From: Azorinus chamasolen
Taxonomy: Eukaryota; Mollusca; Bivalvia; Cardiida; Solecurtidae
Assembly: GCA_963576725.1 (NCBI GenBank)
Contig: OY755244.1
Span: 84,129,121-84,193,120, forward strand
Direction of reading: 5' to 3'
Length of the DNA stretch: 64,000 nt
Positions 9,685-19,166 of this stretch are shown here, piece by piece. The notes below the pieces were generated by a model, which was given only the letters and a program-made list of their open reading frames with translations, made no database searches and had not been told where the DNA came from. Within the stretch, counting starts at the first letter, position 1; each line of letters begins with the position of its first letter. The position numbers and the translations under genes are program-made.

Positions 9685-9885
9685 CCCTACTCAATTAATA
9701 TTCATGTAAGAAATGATAACATCGTGAATATAAATTAGTCTTATGTTATAATGACACAGTCATAAACACAGACAGTGTTGGCCATGGAGGAACTGTGGAA
9801 TGTCATAAGCAATCATAACATACCAACATCAAACGTCTCCTACAGCAGCCGTCTGATCTGAGTCTTCTCTGTTTGCTATACGAAT
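9685..9885 (+). mobile_element. A MITE, decayed
   Basis: Left arm TTAATATTCATGTAAGAAAT, central TTGGCCATGG, right part AGCCGTCTGATCTGAG. The left core arm is missing. Confidence 0.6.
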
Positions 9886-10019
9886 CAACGTCGCATGTTT
9901 TCACCAACATATAGTTCTATTGCTGAGGAACGATATACGATGCATACTCGTAATTTGGGACATCAACGCATATCTCTGCAGCAGTGTTCTCATGTGCCGA
10001 TACGGGTCTGCCAGAAAGA

Positions 10020-10515
10020 CACTTTCCCTTAAACCTGTGCCAATACGGGTCTGCCATATAGACACTGTCGATTAAACCTGTGCCGATACGGGTCTGCCAG
10101 ATAGAAACTGTAAATTAGACACTGTCCATTAAACCTGTGCCGATACGGGTCTGCCAGATAGAAGCTGTCCATTAGACACTGTCCATTAAACCTGTGCCGA
10201 TACGGGTCTGCCAGATAGAAACTGTCCATTAAACATGTACCGATACAGGTCCTGCCACATAGACACTGTCTATAAAGTGCTGATACAGTTCCTGCGAGAT
10301 AGACACTGTCCATTAGACACTGTCCAATAAACCCGTGCCGATACAGGTCCTGCCAATAGACACAGTCCATTAAACCTGTGCCGATACAGGTCCTGCCAAT
10401 AGACGCTGTCCATTAGACATGTGCCGTTACGGGTATGCCAGACAGATACTGTCCATTAGACATGTGCCGATACGGGCCTGCCAGACAGAAACTGTCCATT
10501 CAACCTGTGCCGATA
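10020..10515 (+). repeat. 43-bp minisatellite, about 11 units
   Basis: Units of the form CCTGTGCCGATACGGGTCTG then CCAGATAGAAACTGTCCATTAAA (43 bp), with truncated variants of 15-40 bp and a CAGGTCCTGCC subtype near 10240-10410. Long minus-strand frames here (repeating LADPYRH) are artefacts of the repeat. Confidence 0.9.
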
Positions 10516-10549
10516 CGGGTCTGTCCATTCATATACCTCATACCTTTTG

Positions 10550-10630
10550 AATAATGGTAGCTTAATAAACTCCCATAGGACCTTTCTGCGAAACTTTCAT
10601 CCTGCATTAAGCAACAACCTGCTTTTAAGG
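10550..10630. mobile_element. C fragment
   Basis: TAGCTTAATAAACTCCCATAGG on the left and CATCCTGCATTAAGCAACAA on the right; the core hairpin is shortened. Confidence 0.55.
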
Positions 10631-10639
10631 CACCTATAT

Positions 10640-11030
10640 GCATTCCTTTAGTTGTTGCTTTTGAGCCGTTTACTGTATTACATATTATATAGTGTGCAAT
10701 AGTTTTGGCTAACTTCGCAGGACAGAAAGAAATTGTCGTAAATTATATCATACAATATCAGAGCTTACTATATATTTGTCGTACGGTCTTTTGTGAGAGG
10801 GAATACTAAGGCGTGACAAAAGTCTCCATAAATAATAATAAATCAGCTTTTATATGTATTTTCAATGAATCTTGTTTCGTCCCGCCGGATTTCTACAGTT
10901 GCACTTTATTTTTTTTTGAAAGAAAACAGCCACTTTGTGAAACATAACCTAACTAGAGGGCGTATGGGTCTGTGTCTGCACTGTTCTAATGTCAAGTTTT
11001 GTTTGAATACCAGCATGGATGAATAGACTG
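10640..11030. other. no gene recognised
   Basis: Unassigned AT-rich sequence without repeats or frames of note. Confidence 0.5.
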
Positions 11031-11034
11031 GATA

Positions 11035-11263
11035 TTAACCCATTCCCACTTAGGCTATTTTTAGACCCGACCTCTTTGAATAAATCTACCGAAAAGGAGC
11101 ATAAACTAGAGAAAAGGAAAAATTTAAAATTTTGTAGTTTAAAACCATTGTGATAAATAGAGCATTTGCTCCTGTAGGAGCAAATGCTCTATTTATCACA
11201 ATGGTTTCACAAAGTGACTTTTACAGAAGCGTCAAAAGGCGTCAATATGCGGGAATGGGTTAA
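11035..11263. mobile_element. B MITE, complete (229 bp)
   Basis: TTAACCCATTCCCACTTAGG and CGGGAATGGGTTAA ends. The core is a near-perfect hairpin of about 31 bp per arm (ACCATTGTGATAAATAGAGC, then ATTTGCTCC/GGAGCAAAT). A clean reference copy of family B. Confidence 0.9.
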
Positions 11264-11460
11264 GTATAAAATCAACCAAGAAGCACACAGATGTCGTCTA
11301 TAGAAAGTCACACACCAAACAAACCGAACTTTTCTTTGCTCTCCGTGCAAAACAGCTTGAGTGACTTCTCACCAGAACCACAACTGTTTGACTCAGTTGT
11401 GAGTCAGTTAGGTTTTATAAGCTAGAACCAAACGGTGTCTGTTTTATATGAAGATAAGGA

Positions 11461-11666
11461 TTAACCCTTACAGTGCAGGAAAAGAGTCACTAATTTCTTT
11501 TGTAAACAATGTAGACCCAGATGAGAGGGGATCCTAGAGGAGACCTCTCAACAGGATTTGCACTGCTTGTCACATTATACTTTTATTTCCCAACATATTC
11601 ACCGTAAGCTTGACCGTTGTGAATTTTGGAATAGTCCATTTGAAAGATCAGCACTGAAAGGGTTAA
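11461..11666. mobile_element. K MITE at the 3' end of the lectin gene
   Basis: Bounded by TTAA at 11461-11464 and 11663-11666, with tips TTAACCCTTACAGTG and CACTGAAAGGGTTAA. The core is AGACCCAGATGAGAGGGGAT and a diverged inverted copy. The right TTAA contains the lectin stop codon (read on the minus strand), so the element forms the start of that gene's 3' untranslated region. Confidence 0.85.
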
Positions 11667-12498
11667 ATATTAAGACTTCTGTAGTGGTCTCCCATCATCC
11701 CTCTAATTCCTCTCACTAATACGGGCAAGTCCATCACCATTATAATCAACAAGACCGCTGCTATGATGAGAATGGCCGCAACACCCATCGCCTTTGATGA
11801 AGATCGACTGTCGCCCGCCGACGTTTTCTGTCTTTTATACTTGTTTGTGGATCTCCTATCCACAACCAAAGTATTATTTGTGTTCTCTTCCCTAGCAGAA
11901 GTGTTGTTTTGCATGATCGTATTGTTACCAGTAAGGTAACTGTTGTTTTTGAAATACACAGAGCAAATTCGACACAGCGCCGTTATATCTTCACAACAAG
12001 TTGGAACCTTGGTCTGCAATGACAACTTTGATTGGGACTGATGCAGTTCAGGTGTTGGAGTAAACATAACATTTGACATATCAAAAGTATTTACCGACTG
12101 TGCAACAGGCACGCCAGAAAAGATTGAACTTGTCTCAAAATGAACTACGGTCTTCAAAGAGGACACTATTCCACTTTGGAACGAAGGCTCGAGAAAATCA
12201 GTACTCGGTTTGAGTGTTTCTGTCTTATGTGGAAAGACTAACGTTGAAAAAGGTGAAATGACTACTCCAGTCGATTGTCCACAGCATTCCCTAGTCTTAG
12301 ATTGTGGTAACGCAGGTGTGTGTGTAGTTGTCAGAAATGTCGACTTGGCTGAATGTGTCCCTGGCTTGTCAAGTGACGAACTCCTCTGGCAGATGTACTG
12401 GTAGCGCGACGAGCAGTTGGACTGGAGTATTACCCATTGGTGACCTGCTTGTATGGACAGGGAGATACACGACCCTGTAAAGTATTTTACCTCCCTTG
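11663..12498 (-). CDS. C-type-lectin-like membrane protein, terminal exon (end of lectin domain, stalk, membrane anchor)
   Basis: On the minus strand a TTTATCGCTTTCAG acceptor precedes 12498. The first two bases complete a codon begun in the exon at 15947-16147, giving a continuous YWISAREVKYF. The exon supplies the end of the C-type lectin fold: the cysteine of TGSC, then W of HQWV, C of SNCSS and YICQ. No WND, EPN or QPD motif is visible, so calcium-dependent sugar binding is doubtful. Next comes a Ser/Thr-rich stalk of about 170 residues, then four N-x-S/T sites clustered in NNSYLTGNNTIMQNNTS and beyond, a basic patch, and a membrane helix (AAILIIAAVLLIIMVM) followed by a tail of about 20 residues. 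By inference it is a type I surface protein for recognition or adhesion. Its stop TAA lies in the TTAA of a MITE. Confidence 0.85.
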
Positions 12499-12689
12499 CT
12501 GAAAGCGATAAATGGGTCATGAGTCAGACAGTTTATGTACCCTGTATTTGATTAATATGTACTGACGATGAAACTTATTACGGAAATAACTACGCAATGG
12601 CTGTGGTACTTGCTTCAAAGTTTAGTCTGATGTGCTAAGTATCGCTTATACCAAAACAACATATGTAGTTGCGTACTCATTTACTAGTT

Positions 12690-12850
12690 CTCATTTCCCC
12701 ACCAAACCCTGTGCAATGACCACTCTTTAGAATCGTCTCGACCAAACCCTTTGTAATGACCACCCTTTAGAATAGTCTGTGGCCATTCTTCAAGACGATT
12801 TTAAAGAGTAGTCACAACATAGGGTCTGGTGGAGAAGCAAGGAATTTATT
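12690..12850. mobile_element. F MITE, rearranged
   Basis: Carries CCACCAAACCCTGTGCAATG and GACCACTCTTTAGAATCGTC, a second copy of the same arm (12740-12780), then the inverted arm TTTTAAAGAGTAGTCACAAC and GGTCTGGTGGAG. It lies in the lectin intron. Confidence 0.7.
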
Positions 12851-13009
12851 TTTGAAAATATTTTAAATTACGCATCTTATCTGTGCATGTGGATTATACA
12901 TTGACAAAGACAAAAGTAATGAACTGTAACTCATGGTTTCAACTTTGAAAATGACCATGTCAGAAATATAGAATACCGTATATAATGTGACAAGGACGAT
13001 GGCGTTAAG

Positions 13010-13285
13010 TCAGACATGAACTCAGGTCATAAATATCACATTACAAGTGAAAAGGACAATAGGCGAGACAAGGATTGTCGAAGATACGTTCATTGTAAAA
13101 AAGACAATGGAGATACGTGTGTTATGACAAAGGCAATGAAAAAACGCGTATTGTGACAAAGGCAATGAAGATACGTGTATTATGACAAAGACGATGAAGA
13201 TGTCGTATATTGTGACAAACACAAGGACGATACGTCTATTGTGACAAAGACAATGGAGATACGTATAGTGTGACAAAGACAATGA
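13010..13285 (+). repeat. minisatellite of about 30 bp (TGTGACAAAGACAATGAAGA)
   Basis: About nine units built on TATTGTGACAAAGACAATG and AAGATACG. Divergent and slightly variable in length. The minus-strand frame here (repeating HCLCHN) is an artefact. Confidence 0.85.
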
Positions 13286-13292
13286 AACAGGC

Positions 13293-13539
13293 CTTAGCCC
13301 TTTCCATGTTGAATATTCATGTAAGAAATAATGGCATCAAGGATATTTATTAGCTGAATTGTTATAATGACACATATACACATGATAGTTTAGTAGAAAC
13401 TGTAGTGTCAAATCTATTATAGGCCTTCATAAACAAACAGAGCAGACCCTGATCACCCGACTCCTACAGGCGCCATCTGATCTGGGTTTACTCTGTTTAC
13501 AATACCGTAGGAAAGCGTTTATATGAAGGAAAGGGTTTA
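13293..13539 (+). mobile_element. A MITE, complete
   Basis: Left arm CCCTTTCCATGTTGAATATT, ATGTAAGAAATAATGGCATC; core CAGACCCTGATCACCCGACT; right end GAAGGAAAGGGTTTA. It lies between two unrelated minisatellites, directly abutting the next one. Confidence 0.8.
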
Positions 13540-13775
13540 TCTCAGATATTAGTTATAACAGTAATCATAGCTGTGGATATATTAGTTATAACAGTGAGCA
13601 TAGCTATGGATATATTAGTTATAACAGTGAACATAGCTGTAGATATATTAGTTATAACAGTGATCATAGCTGTAGATGTATTAGTTATAACAGTGATCAT
13701 AGCTGTGGATATGTTAGTTATAACAGTGATCAATGCTGTGGATATATTAGTTATAACAGTGATCATAGCTGTGGG
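13539..13775 (+). repeat. 33-bp minisatellite, about 7 units
   Basis: Units ATATTAGTTATAACAGTGAT plus CATAGCTGTGGAT, highly uniform. Thirty-three is a multiple of three, so both strands stay open (IVITVIIAVD repeats). Not a gene. Confidence 0.92.
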
Positions 13776-14056
13776 TTTGAAGATTGGTTTTGAAATGAGT
13801 GTAATTCTGTTATATTCTCCACCACACAGTACCATGTTGGGGCTTGTTAGAATCTCTGGGACTATTATGATGTTAACCAACACGATAGGGGTTTATTGGA
13901 AAGACGAGACAGCATTATTATCTACCTCTCTTAGTGAATAAGATATGTGCCAGACAAAAAGACAAATCAACGATTATCGCATATAGTATAACAAAGACAA
14001 TAGCAAAAGTCTGCTAATAAGGGAGACACTTGTTATGACAGTAAAATAAAACAATA

Positions 14057-14417
14057 CAGTGCTCCCTCTCTATAACGACTCCCTTTGGGATACGAAGATT
14101 GTATGTGTTGTTCAGAGGGAGTTGTTATAGGGAGGGAAAAGCAACATAATTAGCTTGTTTACAGATCCCCAGATCAGGTATATTTCGAGAACTGAAACCG
14201 TTATGCCTCATTCAAACCCTATGTTGTGACCACTCTTTAGAATCGTCACAAAGTGACGATTCTAAAAAGTGGTCACAACATAGGGTTTGATGGAGACATA
14301 AAGAAAATACGATGGAAAAAAGTTGTGTCTGGAGCCTTGTTGTTTCGGAAACAGTGACATGCGTTGTTGTAAGGAGGGAATCGTTATTGAGAGGGCCGTT
14401 GTAGGGAGGGAGAACTG
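14057..14417. mobile_element. E MITE, complete (361 bp)
   Basis: Ends CAGTGCTCCCTCTCTATAAC and the complement GTTGTAGGGAGGGAGAACTG between TA duplications (14055-14056, 14418-14419). The central hairpin is AACCCTATGTTGTGACCACT, then CTTTAGAATCGTC, with its inverted copy. The sister copy at 31534-31895 matches along its full length. Confidence 0.9.
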
Positions 14418-14454
14418 TACATGAAACAGTGACTGTTGCGTTGGTATATGGCAA

Positions 14455-14745
14455 TACTTACAATACTCACTATTGCGTTCATGTATGGCAAATACTATGA
14501 CAATGACTCATAGAGCAGCTAAGACTCATGAATGTTATGGCAGTGAAAAGGGACACTACTTATCATAACGACTTCTTTCATATTTGGCAAATAACTCATA
14601 GAGTATAACTAAGACAATTGTTATGGCAGTCAAGAAGAAACCGTACTTATAACGACTATCGCGTTCACATATATGGCAATAATAAGTGAGTAATTTAGAC
14701 AGTAGTTATTGATGTGAATATGACTGTGAATTTCAATCAGACATA
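14455..14745 (+). repeat. degenerate tandem repeat in lectin intron
   Basis: Three imperfect units near 14460, 14565 and 14650 built on TATTGCGTTCATGTATGGCA, AACTCATAGAG and TTGTTATGGCAGT, roughly 90-110 bp each. Confidence 0.55.
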
Positions 14746-14759
14746 GGCCCCTACAGGGT

Positions 14760-14843
14760 ATTCGCAAAATGGGTATCCATCGAAGAACAACGCTCGGCTG
14801 ACGTCACAATGTCAACAACAGCATCGCCGACGACATAGTCCTG
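14760..14843 (-). pseudogene. decayed duplicate of the lectin exon
   Basis: The minus strand aligns with part of the functional exon at 15947-16147. Both share the YVVGD segment, a VTS-ERC segment containing the domain's cysteine, and an intervening V-rich run. The copy keeps a CAG just before the homologous start (a possible acceptor) but loses the GAHLA motif and reaches TAG at about 14751-14753. The shared stretch has few nucleotide differences over about 50 bases, so the duplication is real; the stop shows this copy no longer codes a lectin fold. Confidence 0.75.
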
Positions 14844-15010
14844 GTTTATTAACCAACTCGCAGACTTGTGAAAATGTTGAGCAATATCTTACAATGACGT
14901 TGAATAATTAGGTTCGGCTACTACCATTCAGTACTTGTCTTTTTTCTGTTTCCGTGATAATATACTTATGAATATTAGCTGCTGTCCAATGTGATTAAAA
15001 ATATAACTTC

Positions 15011-15151
15011 AGTAAAACTACTCTATTTAAAGTGGCCACATAAAATGGCATATTTCTGGATATTAAAGCCATATGGTAGCTTAATGTTGGACTAAAGTTA
15101 TGCGGAAAGCTCTAACAGGAGCTTACTGCACATCTTTCGTCCAATATAGGA
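15011..15151. mobile_element. C MITE, decayed
   Basis: CAGTAAAACTACTCTATTTA at the left, GGTAGCTTAATG and GCGGAAAGCTCTAACAGG in the core. The right end runs into the next element's TTAA. Confidence 0.6.
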
Positions 15152-15841
15152 TTAACCCTATTCTAACGCAATCTTAACACGAAAAATGCCAAATTGTTGT
15201 TATATCCTATGCGCGCAGGTGATTAAATGAGTGATGAGGCGAGAAATAGTGCCCAGTTTCTCTCAGATTTCTTAAAATAACTGGATTTTTTCACCCTGGT
15301 TTACACAGTCAAAACACCGGCCCAGTTGTAAGTTCACTATAACATTTGTCATAAATCATTATGCGACAGCTATTTTACATTTCAATACACTTTCAATACA
15401 CATGTCAGAAAACGTAACGTTATCTCAGTCTTTGGCGCCGTACGCAAAAACGTCGTCTGTAACAATGACGTCACGTTATAACGTTATGTTTGAATAGTAT
15501 GATAAATAAGGTTGAATCTGAATCACAACGCTTTGAGTATATCAATAATTCTCCACATGACATATAAAAGACCGGTCAAGCCGTGACAAAGAATGGAAAT
15601 TAATAACTTTCAAAATACCGGACTGAACTTGAATATATGTCAGTGTATGCATACGAATTTATCAGCAGATCTAAGTGTTTGATAAACAAAGCGCATTAAT
15701 ATATTCACAGGCTAATGCTGTTATTCGGCCGTTTTCGATTGGTTGAATTTGCGACATATAAAACAGTTTTTATATGCCGCAAATTTAGTCACATGAACCA
15801 ATCAGATTGCAGAAAAATGACAGATTGCGTTAGAATATTAA
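15152..15841. mobile_element. TTAA element of 690 bp in the lectin intron
   Basis: Bounded by TTAA at 15152 and 15838-15841. The inner ends TATTCTAACGCAATCT and AGATTGCGTTAGAATA are exact complements of 16 bp. It has no transposase. Near the right end is a strong inverted repeat, CGATTGGTTGAATTTGCG / CGCAAATT..ATGAACCAATC (15737-15806), around ATATAAAACAGTTTTTATAT. Confidence 0.7.
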
Positions 15842-15946
15842 GTTACCATCTGGATTTTAAGACATCAATATCTATTCATTAGGTGGTGGCTTTAGAGGAT
15901 TTCTACTATACTTAGTTCACTTATTTAATTCTGTATATTTTCTTAC

Positions 15947-16147
15947 CTGATATCCAGTACCTTGTCAAAGGTTTTAGATTGACTTTAATAACAAAATCCG
16001 AAAAGTCATAATAAACCGGGAAAATTGCCAAATGTGCACCCATTGAAAAACAACGCTCGGTTGACGTCACAAAATCAACAACAACATCGCCGACGACATA
16101 AGAGCCACCATCTTGCTCTACCCAGGAGGTGTGAATCAGTAAAGGTA
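15947..16147 (-). CDS. C-type-lectin-like membrane protein, internal exon (first half of lectin domain)
   Basis: Flanked on the minus strand by TTTCTCATTTCAG (acceptor, just above 16147) and TCAG|GTAAGA (donor, below 15947). Length is 201 nt with phase 1 at both ends, as usual for extracellular modules. It encodes HTSWVEQDGGSYVVGD, then TERCFSMGAHLAIF, the usual alpha-helix-2 cysteine and G-hLA motif of the C-type lectin fold, and ends at YWIS before the beta-2 strand. It joins in frame to 12498-11663. The signal peptide and the N-terminal end of the domain must lie further right and are not identified. Confidence 0.8.
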
Positions 16148-16214
16148 CTGAAATGAGAAAATATACATTTGAGCCGTACAATGAGAAAATTTGCACAGAT
16201 CTAAGTGCATTATA

Positions 16215-16396
16215 AACGTTGTAGTTCCAGACCAGCCTCTGTATCTCCTACAAGGTGACTGATCTAGATTTTCAGCGTTATCGGAGATAATTGACAAACT
16301 GTTTCTACTCCGGCAACAATGTAGACCCATAACTTGACACCGCGGTGTTTCAAAAGTTTTTGTGCAAATTAACCGTTTACTCCATAGACATGACAT
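16215..16396 (-). other. possible upstream exon of the lectin gene (uncertain)
   Basis: A Cys-rich minus-strand open stretch (PRCQVMGLHCCRSRNSL, then SPCRRYRGW) lies just upstream of the lectin exon, in a region richer in GC than the surrounding intron. I cannot define convincing splice sites or recognise a domain. It may be part of the N-terminal region of the lectin gene or chance. Confidence 0.25.
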
Positions 16397-16409
16397 TGGT
16401 CACCTTTGC

Positions 16410-16547
16410 ATACATAGTAGATCCATATCAGAGGGCTGTTGTAGAAGCCACTTGATCAGGATATGTCTGTTTGCTTATGGGGTAATATGAATATGGTTCT
16501 ACATTTTCTGTTATGGCCTAATATCCCTGTGTTCATGTGTCATTTAA
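16410..16547 (-). mobile_element. A fragment (reverse)
   Basis: AGATCCATATCAGAGGGCTG, TTCTACATTTTCTGTTATGG and GTTCATGTGTCATTTAA. It ends at the TTAA where the next A copy starts. Confidence 0.65.
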
Positions 16548-16758
16548 CCCTTTCCCTGATGAATATTCATGTAGGAAATAATGACGTCATGAATATTAAT
16601 AAGATCATTTTGTATAGTGGCATATGAACACAGGACATTTTGTCTCATGCAGAAGCTGTATAATTAGATCTATACTACACCAAACGCAAACAGACCAGAC
16701 CCTGGATCTTCTCTGTTGCAGATGCGTGAGAATGCGCTTACATAAGGGAAATGGTTAA
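16544..16758 (+). mobile_element. A MITE, complete but core shortened
   Basis: TTAACCCTTTCCCTGATG to GGGAAATGGTTAA. The left arm is standard (GAATATTCATGTAGGAAATA). The central hairpin has collapsed to CAGACCCTGGATCTTCTC, as if one arm was deleted. Confidence 0.75.
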
Positions 16759-16933
16759 ACTAGTTTGCATAACATATTGATTACTAGGTTCTAACGTTAA
16801 GTTTCTTATCATACTCATTGATTGGATTTCCTAGGTCACTATGTGCAAAGATATAAATATATGAAACTTGGAGATGACATTTTCAGTTAATAAAGGTATA
16901 GAAACAACACGTAGTAAAGAAAGCTTCCCTGTT

Positions 16934-17000
16934 TTAACTATTTATCCCATGAATATTAATCTAAGAAATAATGACATCATCAATAATGAATATTCGTCAA
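16934..17000 (+). mobile_element. A fragment (left arm)
   Basis: TTTTAACTATTTATCCCATG, then AATATTAATCTAAGAAATAA and GACATCATCA, matching the A left arm. Confidence 0.6.
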
Positions 17001-17642
17001 ATTAATATTTTAAAAAGGCATAGATCTATGCAAACACGAAGTTTGGTTATCAGGTTTTATTACTGGCAGCCTTTTGCCATTTACAAACAAATTATCAAAT
17101 ATGGCAAAGACATACAGTTACATACGTTTCAATATTCACAATTCAAACAAAGAAATGAAAAAATATCACCCACATATATATACATGTTCTTTATGCTCAC
17201 GTTCAAGATTTATGGAGCAGTTAGTATTTCAAGGGAGTTTTTGCGTACTTTAAATGATTCATTAACATATTTAGCTATTTTGGAAATTACCTTTTAATTT
17301 TCAGAAGCCATAATTCTACAGAATGATCATGACAGAGACTGTAGAGGATATATTTGGCTCACCTGATATATTCATCCGCCTTGCCAGATAACATTTCTCA
17401 TTCAAAGCTATGAACCAAATATTCTATTTATCCTTGTCACGACAGCAAAATATAAAATTATTTTATTTTGTACCGAATGTACCACAAAATGCACCGCAAA
17501 GTATACCCGACTCTACTGGCTCTATATTTTCGATATTATTGATACGCGAATAACTTTTTACAAATCAAATTACCATCTTTTACCACCTCGACCTAGAGTT
17601 ACATTTCGCTACTTGAAGAAAAACATTTCTAATTTTCATTCA

Positions 17643-19166
17643 GATTATGTTCTTGTTCCTGCTGACAAGGCATCAAACAACGTAATCATTATTTGAAGAT
17701 TGTATTATGTTGATGTTTTAAAGAAGGAGCTAACTGATTCAAAAACTTATATAACAGTTCAAACACCTGAAAAAGATATAGTCTCGGAACATGTAAATAT
17801 GTGCAATAATTTTAAGTCTGGTCCTAACATAAAACAACATAAACTTTCTACTTTGTACTGGATTCCGAAACTACATAAAAACCCTTATAAGGCGCGTTTT
17901 ATTGCCAACTCTAGCTGTTGTACCACTACTAAATTATCTATACTTTTGACGTCCTGTCTTACTACGATCAAAAAACATGTTAAACGCTACTGTGATAAAA
18001 TATATGAAAATTCTGGTATTAATGTTTTTTGGTCCATAATAAATTCAAATGATGTTTTAACAAAACTTGAAAATAAACAGTATAACATTTCTTTACTGAG
18101 CTCTTATGATTTCTCTACACTCTATACTACTCTACCTCACCATCTTATAAAGGATAAACTTATTAAATTAATAGAAAAAACCTTTGCCAGAGAAAACAAA
18201 ATGTTCATTGCTTGCAATGTTCAACGTTCATTCTTTTCGAATTCAGAAGTTGAACATTACACAATGTGGACTTGCCTTGATGTTTGTAGATCTCTTACCT
18301 TTCTTTTAGATAATATATTTGTGCGTTATGGGGATACCATATATCGTCAAGTTGTTGGTATACCCATGGGTACAAATTGTGCCCCTCTTGTTGCAGATTT
18401 GTTTTTGTATTGCTACGAGAGGGATTTTATGCTTAGATTAAAACCTGATACACAGACCGATATTGTTAATGCTTTTAATAAAACTTCAAGGTATTTAGAC
18501 GATATTTTGAATTTAGATAATCCTTATTTTGATACTATGGTTTCTTCAATTTACCCAAAAGAACTGTCTTTAAACAAAGCTAATCAATCTGACATTAATG
18601 CTTCATTTTTAGATTTGAATCTTTCAATTACAAATGATAAAGTTTCGTCCAAAGTATACGATAAAAGAGAAGATTTTAATTTTAAAATTGTTAATTATCC
18701 TTTTCTAGATGGGGATGTGCCACGTTCTACATCTTATGGGGTTTATATTTCTCAACTTATTAAGTTTGCCCGAGCCTGTTCTTTGCTTGAAGATTTTAAC
18801 AGACGTAATTTAGTTATAACTGATAAACTTCTTAAGCAAGGTTACAGATATCACAAACTTCGGAAAACTTTTTCTAAATTTTATTATCGAAATTTACCTC
18901 TCATTAGTAAATATAATTGCAATCTACGGACGTTACTGCGACAAGGCATTTCTCAACCAGAATTTTATGGGGATGTTATCTACAAACTTAGGAAAATTCG
19001 GGGTCATATCCATTTTCATGATTTGTTTATAAAACGCATTAAAACATGTAAAAAGAAAGGTTATGATCCTATTATATTGCAACGCACTGCATGTTTGGTT
19101 ATCGACCCTTTTACAGTCGGTAGCTACGCTTCCCTCTTTGCTTGCGCGATGACAGGCCGAGGGTAG
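17643..19166 (+). CDS. Penelope-like reverse transcriptase with one in-frame TGA
   Basis: The main frame runs 17700-19166 (488 codons). The same frame continues upstream to 17367, interrupted only by TGA at 17694-17696. Upstream it has PPRPRVTFRYLKK and VPADKASNNV, both family-like. Numbering from 17700: IPKLHKNPYKARFI near residue 59, motif A YDFSTLYTTL with the catalytic Asp at 137, GIPMGTNCAPL from 220, motif C YLDD at 265-268, then FLDLN and YDKREDFNF downstream. The class copies RNA at a chromosomal break. The conserved block order and GIPMGTN motif indicate a Penelope-like element of the Naiad type, from memory of the family. The TGA sits where I recall a cysteine in relatives, so it may be a selenocysteine codon or a nonsense mutation. 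An internal TTG at 17700 is not a plausible start. Confidence 0.75.

Noticed and set aside
11035..11263. Intrinsic terminator or microRNA gene at strong hairpins of B and C elements
   Set aside because: The hairpins recur at many sites with transposon ends and target duplications; they are MITE cores. Small-RNA processing is possible but not shown.
12210..12404. Plus-strand frame of 64 codons inside the lectin exon
   Set aside because: Shadow of the minus-strand coding exon.
13542..13941. Reciprocal frames of 113 and 122 codons
   Set aside because: Produced by a uniform 33-bp minisatellite; no gene signals.
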